A stretch of 64,000 bases of DNA from Amycolatopsis sp. NBC_01488 (GTDB lineage: Bacteria; Actinomycetota; Actinomycetes; Mycobacteriales; Pseudonocardiaceae): contig NZ_CP109434.1 of NCBI RefSeq assembly GCF_036227105.1, positions 5,675,001 through 5,739,000 of the forward strand, read 5' to 3'. Both the position numbers and the translations under genes were made by a program. A model generated the notes under the pieces. It made no database searches and had not been told where the DNA came from. It was given only the letters and a program-made list of their open reading frames with translations. Of the stretch, positions 40,325 to 49,700 are shown one piece after another. Positions within the stretch are counted from its first letter, which is position 1. Each line of letters begins with the position of its first letter.

Positions 40325-40645
40325 GTGTCGCGTTCGAGGTATCCGGAGCAGTTCCGTCGGGATGCGGTGGAGTTGGTGAACTCGAGTGATCGGCCGTTGC
40401 GGCAGGTCGCGCGGGAGCTGGGGACAGCCACGAGACCCTGCGGTCCTGGGTGAATTCGGCCTAGCCGGCCGCGGAGGCTGGGCCGTCGGCCGAGGATCCG
40501 GCGGTGACCGATGAGGTGGCGCGGTTGCGGAAGCAGATCGCTGAGCTGCAGGTGGAGGAGGAGATCCTGCGAGAAGCGGCCAAGTGAGTGGATCCGGTCG
40601 GCCGCTACTACAACCACGAGCGGCTGTGCTCCACGTGTTCCGATT
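40325..40645 (+). pseudogene. IS3-family transposase remnant (OrfA plus OrfB tail)
   Basis: GTG 40325 begins an IS3-type OrfA (SRYPEQFRRDAVELV, then RPLRQVAREL). One base is lost near 40420; the shifted frame continues SHETLRSWVNSA to an in-frame TAG, then EDPAVTDEVARLRKQIAELQ and a leucine-zipper-like end at TGA about 40587. It is followed directly by YYNHERLCST, which resembles the C-terminal YNHERLHSTLG of OrfB. Most of OrfB is deleted. It lies between the mutase operon and the exporter and shows that the cluster has been rearranged here. Confidence 0.7.
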
Positions 40646-40654
40646 CGCGTGGTG

Positions 40655-41872
40655 TCATTGCTTCCCCGGCCACCGGGCAGTCCGTACCGAGCGGCTGAAG
40701 GTGGCGCAGGCCACGCCGAGCAGGAGAACCGAGGCAAGGGTCAGCAGTGTGGTCCGCGGGGTCGAATAGTTCATCAGCATCCCGGCACCGATCATGCCGA
40801 TCGGTAAGCTGAGGCTCAGGAGAGTGAACACACCGCTCAGCGCCTGTCCCCTTCGCTCGTCGGGAATCTGGCGGATGACAAGGACGTCGAGGAGCACCCG
40901 CACCTGTGGCAGGCCCAGACCGAAACACAGGCACATCAGCGCCGCCCACCAGGGCCCCAGCGACAAGGCCAGCCCGGCCAGTGTGGGCACTTGGGCGAGC
41001 CCGACCACAAGGAGGAGGGCACCTGGACCCAGACGCCGCTGGAGCGGTGCCACGAGCATCGTGCCCGCCAGTGCGCCGACGGCGAACCCGGCAACCACGA
41101 GGCCGACCAGCCAGGGCGCGACGCCGTGCTGTTGGAGCAGCACGATCGTGACGAGCTGGGCGATCCACGCCACGGAGTTGATCAGCATGAGAACCAGAAT
41201 CGCGGCCCGCATGGCTCTCTCCCGCAGCGCAGCGGTCAAGCCCTTCAGCACCTCGCCGGAGGCGGCCGGTGGCTGTGTCCTGGCCGGTAGCCGGACCAGC
41301 CACGTCAGCCCGGCGGACACCGTGAACAGGGTCGTGGCAGCCAGCAACGGGAGTACGGGAGACAGGGCGAACAGCACGCCGCCCAATGGTGGGCCTGCGA
41401 GCTCGGCGGCGTTGTTCCGGACTTCCTCGCCGGTGACCGCGGCGGTCAGTTGTTCGTCCGGGACACTTGCCCGGACGAGGAGCATCCGTGCGGTGCCGAC
41501 GGTCTGCATGCTGCCCAGGACCACCGCGATCGTGATCACGTGGGCGATCGTGAGCTGGCCGAGCCACAGGGCGAGGGCGAGCGTGGCCAGCGCGACCGCA
41601 CGGGCCGTCTCGGCGAGCACGAGCAGTTTCCGGCGGTCGTAGCGGTCGAGCAGCCAGCCCGCCGGAGCCCCGCACAGGACGGTGGTCGTGGTCTGAACAG
41701 CAGCGAAGACGCTGGTCAACGCGGGGGAGGACCAGGTACCCAAGATCAGCAAAGGCATTGCCGTCTCGAGCGCGAACAGACCGAGGAAGGCGCCGGCGGA
41801 CCCGGTCCACAGCAGCCGGAAGTTGCGGTTCCGGTGCAGCGGGATCACCGCGTGCCCCGTCGGAGTCGTCAC
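40655..41872 (-). CDS. MFS transporter (EntS/MFS_3-like exporter)
   Basis: A 405-residue integral membrane protein with about a dozen hydrophobic segments and an MFS loop after helix 2 (GWLLDRYDRRKLLV, about 63-76). The N-terminus IPLHRNRNFRLLWTGS is typical of the MFS_3 family that exports siderophores and other metabolites. GTG 41872 with GGGGAGAG ahead is the likely start; the longer frame crosses the operator region. It probably exports the product and is controlled by the divergent ArsR-type regulator. Confidence 0.85.
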   Translation of the reverse strand: MTTPTGHAVIPLHRNRNFRLLWTGSAGAFLGLFALETAMPLLILGTWSSPALTSVFAAVQTTTTVLCGAPAGWLLDRYDRRKLLVLAETARAVALATLALALWLGQLTIAHVITIAVVLGSMQTVGTARMLLVRASVPDEQLTAAVTGEEVRNNAAELAGPPLGGVLFALSPVLPLLAATTLFTVSAGLTWLVRLPARTQPPAASGEVLKGLTAALRERAMRAAILVLMLINSVAWIAQLVTIVLLQQHGVAPWLVGLVVAGFAVGALAGTMLVAPLQRRLGPGALLLVVGLAQVPTLAGLALSLGPWWAALMCLCFGLGLPQVRVLLDVLVIRQIPDERRGQALSGVFTLLSLSLPIGMIGAGMLMNYSTPRTTLLTLASVLLLGVACATFSRSVRTARWPGKQ

Positions 41873-41880
41873 AAGCTCTC

Positions 41881-41922
41881 CCCATTCAGTGGATCGACAA
41901 CATTCATGATAGCGTGAATGGG
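41881..41922. promoter_or_regulatory. ArsR-type operator in the divergent promoter
   Basis: CCCATTCA (41881-41888) and TGAATGGG (41915-41922) are perfect inverted repeats. Inside them, ATTCA (41902-41906) pairs with TGAAT (41915-41919) across 8 bases. ATTCA/TGAAT half-sites are those of ArsR/SmtB-family operators, and the site sits between the exporter start and the ArsR gene. Confidence 0.65.
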
Positions 41923-41967
41923 TCGACGCCGCGAGAGACACTTGGAGAAGTTTGCGACGATGACAAG

Positions 41968-42582
41968 ATGACCGATGAGCCTGTCCCACCCGTCGTCCCG
42001 GTCCGGTACGTGGACGACGTCGAGTCCTTGCGCGCCCTGGCCGACCCGCTGCGTCTGGCAATCATCAACCTCTTGATGACGCGTGTCGACGTGCCGGTGG
42101 GCGGCCTCACAGCCAAGGAGATCGCGCGCGAGCTCCAGGTCTCGCAGACGCGCCTGTACCGGCATCTGAAGCAGTTGGTCGGCACTGGTCTGGTCCAGGT
42201 GGCAAGCAGCAGGCTGGTCAGCGGGATCGTCGAGCAGGGCTACCGGGCCGGTCAGCGGTCGGTGCGGATCGAAGAAGCCTTCCTCGGTGGGGCCGCGGCC
42301 TCCGACGAAGTGCTGCGCACCTTCGGTGCGGTGCTCGACCGGCACCGCACCGACCTCTTCCGGGCTATCCGCGCCGGACACGCCCGGATCGGTGGCTACG
42401 ACGGCGAACTCCCACCGTCCACCGTCGCGGCTCTGGACGTCCGGCTCTCCGTCGAGCGAGCGGAGTCGTTCGCGAAGCGGCTCTCGGCGCTCGTTGCCGA
42501 ATTCGCCGAGGCCGAAAGCGATCCGGATGGCGTGCCGACGGCGATGGTGGTCACCTACTACACCACTCCCGATCCGCGCTGA
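41968..42582 (+). CDS. ArsR/winged-helix transcriptional regulator
   Basis: A 204-residue protein with an N-terminal winged helix (LRALADPLRLAIINLLM, then LTAKEIARELQVSQTRLYRH and LKQLVGTGLVQVASSR, about 17-80) and a C-terminal part of unknown ligand specificity. It lacks the CxC metal site of arsenic sensors, so it probably senses an organic ligand. Start ATG 41968 is supported by position although the ribosome site is weak. It most likely represses the divergent MFS exporter gene. Confidence 0.8.
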   Translation: MTDEPVPPVVPVRYVDDVESLRALADPLRLAIINLLMTRVDVPVGGLTAKEIARELQVSQTRLYRHLKQLVGTGLVQVASSRLVSGIVEQGYRAGQRSVRIEEAFLGGAAASDEVLRTFGAVLDRHRTDLFRAIRAGHARIGGYDGELPPSTVAALDVRLSVERAESFAKRLSALVAEFAEAESDPDGVPTAMVVTYYTTPDPR

Positions 42583-42595
42583 CCGGCTGCGGTGT

Positions 42596-43624
42596 TCAAC
42601 CTCGCGCCAGCAATATCCCGAACTGCAGCCCCGTGGTGTCGACCCGGGGGTCTGTTTCGGCCTCCGAAACACACGTTAGTCCGACGCGCTGGAATAGCTC
42701 GACCCACCATTGCCGGCTCTGGAGACGCTGCTCAGTGATCGAGTGGATGAGGAAGTATGGGTTGTAGAAGCTCAATGCGAGTCCGTGTGCCATCACCGGT
42801 GCTTCGGGTCGGTAATCCATTTCGACAACCAGCCAGCGAGCCTCGGGATGATTTCGAAATGTCGATCGGAGCAGTTCTTCGACCGCATCCTCCCCCTCCT
42901 GCTCGAGCATCTCCTGCAGAACGAAGGCGGTCATGAAACAAGTACCGTGTCCATTGCCGGGCAGGTCGAGGTCCGCTGCCGCGTCCGCGGCTCCGATGAC
43001 CATCTCCAGCCGGTCGCCGAGCCCTAGCTCGGCGCGAGCGGACTCGCCCAGCCGCACCGAGGCCGGGTTCGGTTCGATGCCCACGCCGCGCAAGCCCGGC
43101 CGTGACAGCAGGACGTCCATGAGAAACCGTCCGTCGCCGCATCCCAGGTCGATGACGGAGGAGGTCTCCGGAGATGCGCTCAGCAGGGCCTGCACGACCG
43201 GGACGGCGTCGTAGCGGCCGATGCCGCAGCTACCTGCGCCGACCCGGGTGGTGTCGCGGGTCGCCCAGGGGGCGTCAGGACGGAGCACCTCGCCGAGCTG
43301 CTGCATGGTGGAGGCATAGCCACCCACCAACATCTCGTACCAAGGCGCGAAAACCGGCAAGCCTTCCCCCAGCGCCGTCAACCGCCAGCCGTCTTCGTTC
43401 ACCACGAAGCCTTCGTTCTGAAGGAACAGCAAGAGACCGGGCAGCCGGCCGGCATCGAGACCCAGCTTCGCCGCCAATGCGGTGGCGTCGACGCCGGAGC
43501 GCTCGTCAAGCGCCTCGAAGATTCCGAGGTCAAGGGCATGATGCAGCGCCTGGGCGACGAAAAAGTGCCGGATCGGGCTGATGGCGTCGATGAGGCGATG
43601 CTGGAAATCGGCAGGAATGGTCAC
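42596..43624 (-). CDS. SAM-dependent C-methyltransferase, MppJ/MrsA-like (2-ketoacid beta-methylation)
   Basis: A 342-residue class I methyltransferase with an N-terminal dimerisation/winged-helix region (SPIRHFFVAQALHHALDLGI, about 16-35) and SAM motif VIDLGCGDGRFLMD (about 162-175), followed by GVGIEPNPASV. The overall pattern resembles enzymes that methylate the beta carbon of 2-oxo acids: MrsA (2-ketoarginine, for 3-methylarginine) and MppJ (phenylpyruvate). The aminotransferase gene 44 bases upstream in the same operon supports this: transaminate, methylate, transaminate back. GTG 43624 has GAGG ahead. Confidence 0.7.
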   Translation of the reverse strand: MTIPADFQHRLIDAISPIRHFFVAQALHHALDLGIFEALDERSGVDATALAAKLGLDAGRLPGLLLFLQNEGFVVNEDGWRLTALGEGLPVFAPWYEMLVGGYASTMQQLGEVLRPDAPWATRDTTRVGAGSCGIGRYDAVPVVQALLSASPETSSVIDLGCGDGRFLMDVLLSRPGLRGVGIEPNPASVRLGESARAELGLGDRLEMVIGAADAAADLDLPGNGHGTCFMTAFVLQEMLEQEGEDAVEELLRSTFRNHPEARWLVVEMDYRPEAPVMAHGLALSFYNPYFLIHSITEQRLQSRQWWVELFQRVGLTCVSEAETDPRVDTTGLQFGILLARG

Positions 43625-43668
43625 AGAGCGTCCTCGCTTCGATTATTTCGATACCGACGGGATTCGGG

Positions 43669-44667
43669 TCAGCGGACCGGGACATTGGACAGGCAGAGAG
43701 CGAGCCGGCGATGGTCGTCCGCCGTGCCGACGCTGACGCGGAGCCATCCCGGCAAACCGAATGAGTCGCAGTGCTTGACCTGTATCCGGTCGCACAGCAA
43801 CGCGTCCAGCACCGGGTCGGCGCGGTCCGGCCGGAGTTTGGCCATGACGAAATTGGCGTGCGTGTCGCGCACCTCGGCGAAGACACCGCTGTCGCGCAGG
43901 ATGGTGGCCAGCGCCGGGCGAGCAGCGCGCACGTGGTCGGCGAGCCGTTGGATGAAGGCAGGTGTTGTCAGCACGCCCGCCGCGGCTGCGAGACTGACCG
44001 CGTCGATCGGCATGAACCGTCTCGCAGGCGCCAGTTCGGCGATCATTCCGGCCTCCGCGATGAGGCAACCCACGCGGATGCCTGCCAGCCCGAACGCCTT
44101 CGCGAAGCTGCGGTATACCAGGAGGCCGCGGCCGGGGCGAGCGCCGCTGAGCATGCTCGGCGCGCCGGAGAACTCTTGGTAGGTTTCGTCGAGAAAGAGG
44201 TACTCGGCCTTCTTGCTTACTTGGGACAGCCACTCGCCGGAGACCATCGTGCCGGTCGGGTTGTTCGGTTGCGCGATGAACACCATGTCGCCGTTACCCA
44301 GCTCCGGCGGTATCCCGACCGGTTGCCAATCCGGTCCGAGGCGAATGGGCAAGAATTGCTTGCGCCCGACCCCGGCGCGGTCGGGATAGGCGTCGAAACC
44401 GGGTTGTAGCGCCCAGGCTCGGTTCACAAGAGGCAATGCGATGTCCACGGCCTCGTCCACCCCCGCGGTCAGGAGCAGCTCGTCCTGACCGACGCCGAAG
44501 TGTTCGGCCGCCAGCACGCCGACTTCGGCGAGAAGACCGCGGGGGTAACGGTGCAACCGCCGGACGGCGTCGACAGCGCGAGCGACCGCCTCGGGTGGTG
44601 GGCCGAGGGGGCTCTCGTTCCAATCCAGCAGCAACATGTCGTCGCCGGAGATGATGCATCGGTCCAT
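43669..44667 (-). CDS. PLP aminotransferase, HisC-like class I/II
   Basis: A 332-residue fold-type I aminotransferase. Visible are DWNESPLGPPPEAV (about 14-27), IAQPNNPTGTM (about 135-145, PLP-contacting Asn), FLDETYQEFSG (about 160-170), RSFAKAFGLAGIRVG with the Schiff-base Lys (about 189-203), and the carboxylate-binding Arg in GWLRVSVGT. ATG 44667 has AGGAGG upstream; a longer in-frame start is rejected. As first gene before the 2-ketoacid methyltransferase it probably interconverts an amino acid (possibly arginine) and its oxo acid. It is divergent from the NRPS genes. Confidence 0.82.
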   Translation of the reverse strand: MDRCIISGDDMLLLDWNESPLGPPPEAVARAVDAVRRLHRYPRGLLAEVGVLAAEHFGVGQDELLLTAGVDEAVDIALPLVNRAWALQPGFDAYPDRAGVGRKQFLPIRLGPDWQPVGIPPELGNGDMVFIAQPNNPTGTMVSGEWLSQVSKKAEYLFLDETYQEFSGAPSMLSGARPGRGLLVYRSFAKAFGLAGIRVGCLIAEAGMIAELAPARRFMPIDAVSLAAAAGVLTTPAFIQRLADHVRAARPALATILRDSGVFAEVRDTHANFVMAKLRPDRADPVLDALLCDRIQVKHCDSFGLPGWLRVSVGTADDHRRLALCLSNVPVR

Positions 44668-44738
44668 CGCGGCCTCCTGGATCGTGGCCGGGGTTCCGGT
44701 CCGCACCGATGTTCGCGGGATTCGATCGTCATCGGCCA

Positions 44739-44797
44739 GGCAACAACCCAGGCAACAAATTCCTGTCGAGGTTGCCCCTGCCCTCGTGCCAGTTGCC
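44739..44797. promoter_or_regulatory. GGCAAC/GTTGCC repeat cluster in the divergent NRPS promoter
   Basis: GGCAACAA occurs at 44739-44746 and 44751-44758, a 12-base tandem repeat. The reverse core GTTGCC occurs at 44771-44776 and 44792-44797, 21 bases apart. The 229-base gap between the aminotransferase and NRPS genes should hold both promoters. Tandem repeats near the helical period are what SARP regulators bind, though typical SARP spacing is 11 bases. Confidence 0.5.
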
Positions 44798-44896
44798 GGG
44801 CATGTGTCCTCGAACGCCGGCCCGATCGCTGGAACCGTGGAAGGTCCGGAGCCGCTTTGCGGCCCCACAGTCACCAGCAGGAGGCTGAACCGGCTC

Positions 44897-46720
44897 ATGA
44901 GCACGATTCATGAAGCACTGCGAGCGCGAACCAGTCGCACGCCGGCCGCGATCGCCGTGGCGTGCGGTGACCACGAGCTGAGCTATGCCGAGCTGGACGC
45001 CGCTGCGGACCGGCTCGCGACCCGGCTGCGCCGCTTCGAGCTAACGGGACCAGTCGGAGTCCTGCATCGGCGTTCGGCGTGTCACGTGGTCGCCCTTTTG
45101 GCCGTGCTCAAGGCGGGCGCAGCCTACGTTCCGATCGATCCCCGGCTTTCCCTGGCCGCGCGTGCCGAGTTCCTCCGCGATGCGGGCGTGCGGGTTCTGG
45201 TCAGTGACGGAGCGCCGTCGGAAGCGGACGTTGCGCTCGGGTTGCCGATCGTCGAGGCGGGAGCCGAGGAGGCCGGCAGCGGGCCGGCGGATGTGGGACG
45301 CGTGTCGCCGGACGCACTGGCCTACCTCATGCGGACCTCGGGATCGAGCGGCCGTCCGAAGGTGATCGGCATCAGCCACCGCAATGTGCTCGACCTCGCG
45401 GCGGAGCCGCGCTTCGGTGCGAACGGGGACCTTCGTGTGCTGCTCCACTCCGCAGAAGCGTTCGACGCCAGCGTCTTCGAGCTGTGGGTGACGTTGCTCA
45501 ACGGCGGACAGGTCCTGCTGTGGCCCGAGCCGGAGCTGGACATCGCCACGTTGTCGCAACTCATCACCGGGCGGCAGCTCACCCGGATTTGGCTCACCGC
45601 GGGCGTCTTCGCGGCGGTCGCCGCCGAGCAACCACAGGCCCTGCAGGGGCTACAAGAGGTCTGGACCGGAGGCGACGTCGTACCCGTGGACGCAGTAACC
45701 CGTGTCCTGGCGGCGTGTCCGGGGATATCGGTGGTCAACGGTTACGGCCCCACGGAGACCACGGTGTTCGCGACCAGCCACGCCGTCGGCGATCCGGCCG
45801 GCCTCACTTCGGATGTGCCGATCGGACGGCCACTGCTCGGTGTCCGAACCTACGTGCTGGACGACAGCCTGCGGCCGGTACCACAGGGGCAGATCGGTGA
45901 ACTCTACATCGGCGGCGCGGGAATCGCGCGCGGGTACGCAGGGCAGCCGGCGATGACCGCGGAACGGTTCGTCGCCGACCCGTTCACCGGCGAAGGCAGC
46001 AGGATGTACCGCTCCGGCGACCTCGTCCGCTCCGGCGCGGATGCTGCGCTGCACTTCGCCGGGCGTGCGGACGACCAGGTCAAGATCCGCGGTTTCCGGG
46101 TCGAGCCGGGCGAGGTCGAAGCGGCTTTGCTGCGATTTCCCGACGTGGCTCGCGCAGCCGTCACCGTTCGCGAAAACGGCACCGGGCAACGGACACTCGC
46201 GGCGTATGTGGTTCCAGCCGAGGGATGCGCTCCGGAGCCGGCAGAACTGCGTGCGCGACTCGGCGCACAGCTGCCTGACTACCTGGTCCCGGAAACAGTG
46301 CTGCCGATGTCGTCGTTCCCGGTCACGGCCAACGGCAAGCTCGACCGCCGCGCGTTGCCGGATCCGCCGGTGCCAGGACGCGCCGGCGGAAGCGGGAAGA
46401 CACCCGGCGCCCGGCGCGAGGAGCTGTTCGCCGGCCTGGTCATCAGCGTGCTCGGCATTGCCGAAGCGCCGGTCGATCAAGGCTTTTTCGAGCTTGGGGG
46501 TGATTCCATCTCGGCGCTGCGGCTGGTCGCCCGTGCGGCCGGCGCCGGCTGGGGCATCACCCTGCGTGACGTGTTCGCCTGGAACACCATCGCGGAACTC
46601 GCCCAGGCGGCGCGGCCGGTCCAGCCCCTCGAGACAACGGCGATTCCCGGACTCGAGCCCGTGCGCCTCGATGACGACGAACTGGCGATGGTGCAGTCGG
46701 AACTGGGGAGTGACGCGTGA
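44897..46720 (+). CDS. NRPS loading module A-T, predicted valine-like
   Basis: A 607-residue protein with adenylation (about 5-500) and carrier domains (ELGGDSIS, Ser near 535) and no condensation domain, so it starts the chain. The A3 motif is TSGSSGRPK (about 147-155), A5 is NGYGPTETT, A7 is YRSGDLV and A10 ends NGKLDRRALP. By hand alignment to GrsA the pocket reads DAFWWGGVFK, close to the valine code DAFWIGGTFK. ATG 44897 is the sensible start; a GTGA overlap couples it to the next gene. An MbtH protein downstream may be needed for activity. Confidence 0.88.
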   Translation: MSTIHEALRARTSRTPAAIAVACGDHELSYAELDAAADRLATRLRRFELTGPVGVLHRRSACHVVALLAVLKAGAAYVPIDPRLSLAARAEFLRDAGVRVLVSDGAPSEADVALGLPIVEAGAEEAGSGPADVGRVSPDALAYLMRTSGSSGRPKVIGISHRNVLDLAAEPRFGANGDLRVLLHSAEAFDASVFELWVTLLNGGQVLLWPEPELDIATLSQLITGRQLTRIWLTAGVFAAVAAEQPQALQGLQEVWTGGDVVPVDAVTRVLAACPGISVVNGYGPTETTVFATSHAVGDPAGLTSDVPIGRPLLGVRTYVLDDSLRPVPQGQIGELYIGGAGIARGYAGQPAMTAERFVADPFTGEGSRMYRSGDLVRSGADAALHFAGRADDQVKIRGFRVEPGEVEAALLRFPDVARAAVTVRENGTGQRTLAAYVVPAEGCAPEPAELRARLGAQLPDYLVPETVLPMSSFPVTANGKLDRRALPDPPVPGRAGGSGKTPGARREELFAGLVISVLGIAEAPVDQGFFELGGDSISALRLVARAAGAGWGITLRDVFAWNTIAELAQAARPVQPLETTAIPGLEPVRLDDDELAMVQSELGSDA

Positions 46721-49700
46721 GCCGGCCCGAGGTCGCGGAAGTTCACCCGCTCGTGCCTCTTCAAGCGGGAATGCTCTTCCACAGCCTTTACGACGAAAAC
46801 AGCACGGACGTCTACATCGTCCAGTTCGCGTTGGAGCTCACCGGTCCCTTGGACGTGAGCTTGCTGCGCGAATCGTGCGAAGTCCTGATCACGCGCCACG
46901 CCTCATTGCGCTCGGCGTTCGTCCACCGCCGGACTGGTGAGCCGGTGAGAGTCGTCGCCAAAGAGGTTGCGATCCCGTGGCGCGAGTACGACCTGACCAC
47001 AGCGGGCGCCGGGGAACAACGGTCCCGCGAGGACGACGTCTTGGCCGACGAGCGAGCGCGGCGCTTCGCGATGACCCGCCCGCCGCTGGTGCGCTTCTCC
47101 TTGATCCGGTCGGCACCGGAAAGGGCGGTGCTCGCGGTGACGGCGCACCACGCGATCCTCGACGGCTGGTCGGTGCCGCTGGTGCTCGAAGAACTGCTCG
47201 AGCTGTACGCTCACGGCGCCGATCCGTCGGCGCTCCCGCCGGTGACACCCTACGCCGGCTACCAGCGCTGGCTCGCCGCTCGCGACGACGTCGCCGCCGG
47301 GAATGCCTGGCAGGCCGCGCTGTCCGACCTGGCCGGTCCCACCCTGGCCGCACCCGGCGCCGGCCTCGGCAATCCCGCTGCACCTCGCCGCCTGACCGCG
47401 GTGCTGCCCGAATCCGAAGTCGTGCTCCTCGACGACGTCGCCCGCAGCCGGAACCTCACCCCGAGCACGATCCTGCAAGGGGTGTGGGCCTTGGTGCTCA
47501 GCGCCATGACAGGTGTTCGCGATGTCGTCTCGGGCATCCAGGTCACCGGCAGGAACGCGGAAGTGGCCGGTATCGAACGCCTGGTCGGGATCGTGATGAA
47601 CACCGTGCCGATGCGTGCTCGCCTGAATCCCGCGGAGCCCGCCGCCGAGTTCTTCGCACGCCTGCAGCTCGAACAGGCCGGCCTGTTCGAACACCATCAC
47701 CTCGGCCTTCCCGATATCCAACGTGCGGCCGGTCTCGACGCACCTCTTTTCGACACCACCTTCGTATACGAGAACATTCCCTATGATGCCGCGGAGCTGG
47801 CGAATATCGTGCCGGGTCTGGCGGTGAGATTGCTGGACGACGACGCGGATCCGGAAGCCACGCACTACCCGTTGAACTTCGTCGTCTTCCCTGGCCCGTC
47901 CCTGCGTTTCGAACTGGGGTACCGGCCGGACGTCATTTCGGGAAGAACCGCGTCGATCTGGCTGGATCTCTACCTCGAGACGGTGCGGCGGATCCTGCGC
48001 GACCCGAACCTGCCGCTCGGTCGGTTGCCCGCTCTTCCCGGACCGGACGAGGTCGGGTCGACCGGTACCTTGGCGCCGGTTTCGCCGTCGCCGTCATCGC
48101 TCGTCGACGTCTTCACCAGACAGGTCGAGCGAACTCCCGATGCCGTCGCGATGGTGGCGGACGGACAACGCATCACCTTCGGTGAACTGGGCGCGCGTGT
48201 CGAGCGGCTGGCTCGCGAACTGCGCCGGCACGGTGCCGTGGCGGACCGGTTCGTGGCTGCCGCAGTGCCGCGCTCGGCCGATGCTCTCGTCGCCGTGCTG
48301 GCGATCCTCCGGTCCGGAGCGGCGTACCTGCCGATCGATCCCGACCAGCCGGGCGGCTGGATCGCCGAGGTTCTCGCCCGGACCGGTCCGGTCGTCGGGC
48401 TGACAACCGCGGATCTGGCCGGGGCGCTGCCCGGGATACCCGACGGCCGCTGGATATCCGGTGTGGACGGGGATGGTCCCGGGAGCGACGCCGCGTTGCC
48501 GCCGCACGGCGCTGGGCGTGCGCTCGCGTATGCCATTCCGACCTCCGGATCGACGGGGCAACCGAAAATCGTTCTGGTCGAGCAGCACAGCCTGAGCAAC
48601 ATGTTCCACAGTCACGAACGGCACTACTACGCGAAAGAGGCAACGGGAAACACCCGTCTCCGGGTCGCCTTGACCTACGCGATGACGTTCGACGGGTTCT
48701 GGTCACCGTTGTTCTGGATGGTCGCCGGGCACGAGCTGCACCTCCTCGACGACACCGTGCGCAAGGACACCGAGGCACTGGTCGCCTACGTGCACCAGCA
48801 CGCCCTCGACGTCGTGGAGACCACGCCCAGCCACGCGGAACTGCTGCTGAGCGGAGGCCTGCTCGAAGAACCCGGGCCGCGGGTGCTGGCCTTGGGCGGG
48901 GAGCCGATCTCACCGGAGTTGTGGTTGCGGCTGCGACGCGCCGACGTGTCGGCCTACAACATGTACGGACCGACCGAATGCACCATCGACCCGCTGTACT
49001 GCCGGATCGACGACGTCGAGCGGCCCAGCATCGGTGAACCCGCGGACAACAACCAGATTCACGTCCTCGACACCTTTCTCCGGCCGGTGGCCGAGGGAGT
49101 GGTCGGTGAGCTGTACATTTCCGGAGAAGGCGTGGCCCGCGGTTATGCCGGACGTCCGGGTGCGACCGCCGAGCGATTTGTGGCTTGTACCGCCGGCAAC
49201 GGCGAGCGGATGTATCGCACCGGCGACCTCGTACGTCGGGATTCCGGTGGCGAGCTGTGCTTTGTCGGTCGCGCCGACGACCAGGTCAAGATCCGCGGGT
49301 TCCGGGTGGAACCGCGTCAGGCCGAGCTGGTGATCGCGGCGCTGCCGGAAGTGGCGCAGGCAGCCGTCGTCGTCCGCGCCGATCAGTTCGGTGACCCCCA
49401 GCTCGTGGCGTACGTCGTGCCCGCTCCGGGGAGCTCGGTCGACCCGCGCGGTGTGCGCACCGAGGTGAGTTCCGTCCTGCCGGCACACCTGGTGCCCGCG
49501 GTGGTCGTGGCGTTGGACGTGCTCCCGACGACGACGTCGGGCAAATTGGACCGGCGCGCGTTGCCGGCGCCGAAGTGGACGTCCGAGGCGGCCCGGGCCG
49601 CCAGGACTCCGCTGGAGGCAGTCGTCGCGGACGCGTTCGCGGCGGCGCTCGACGTTGCAGCGATCGATCCGGACGACGATTTCTTCCGCCTGGGCGGACA

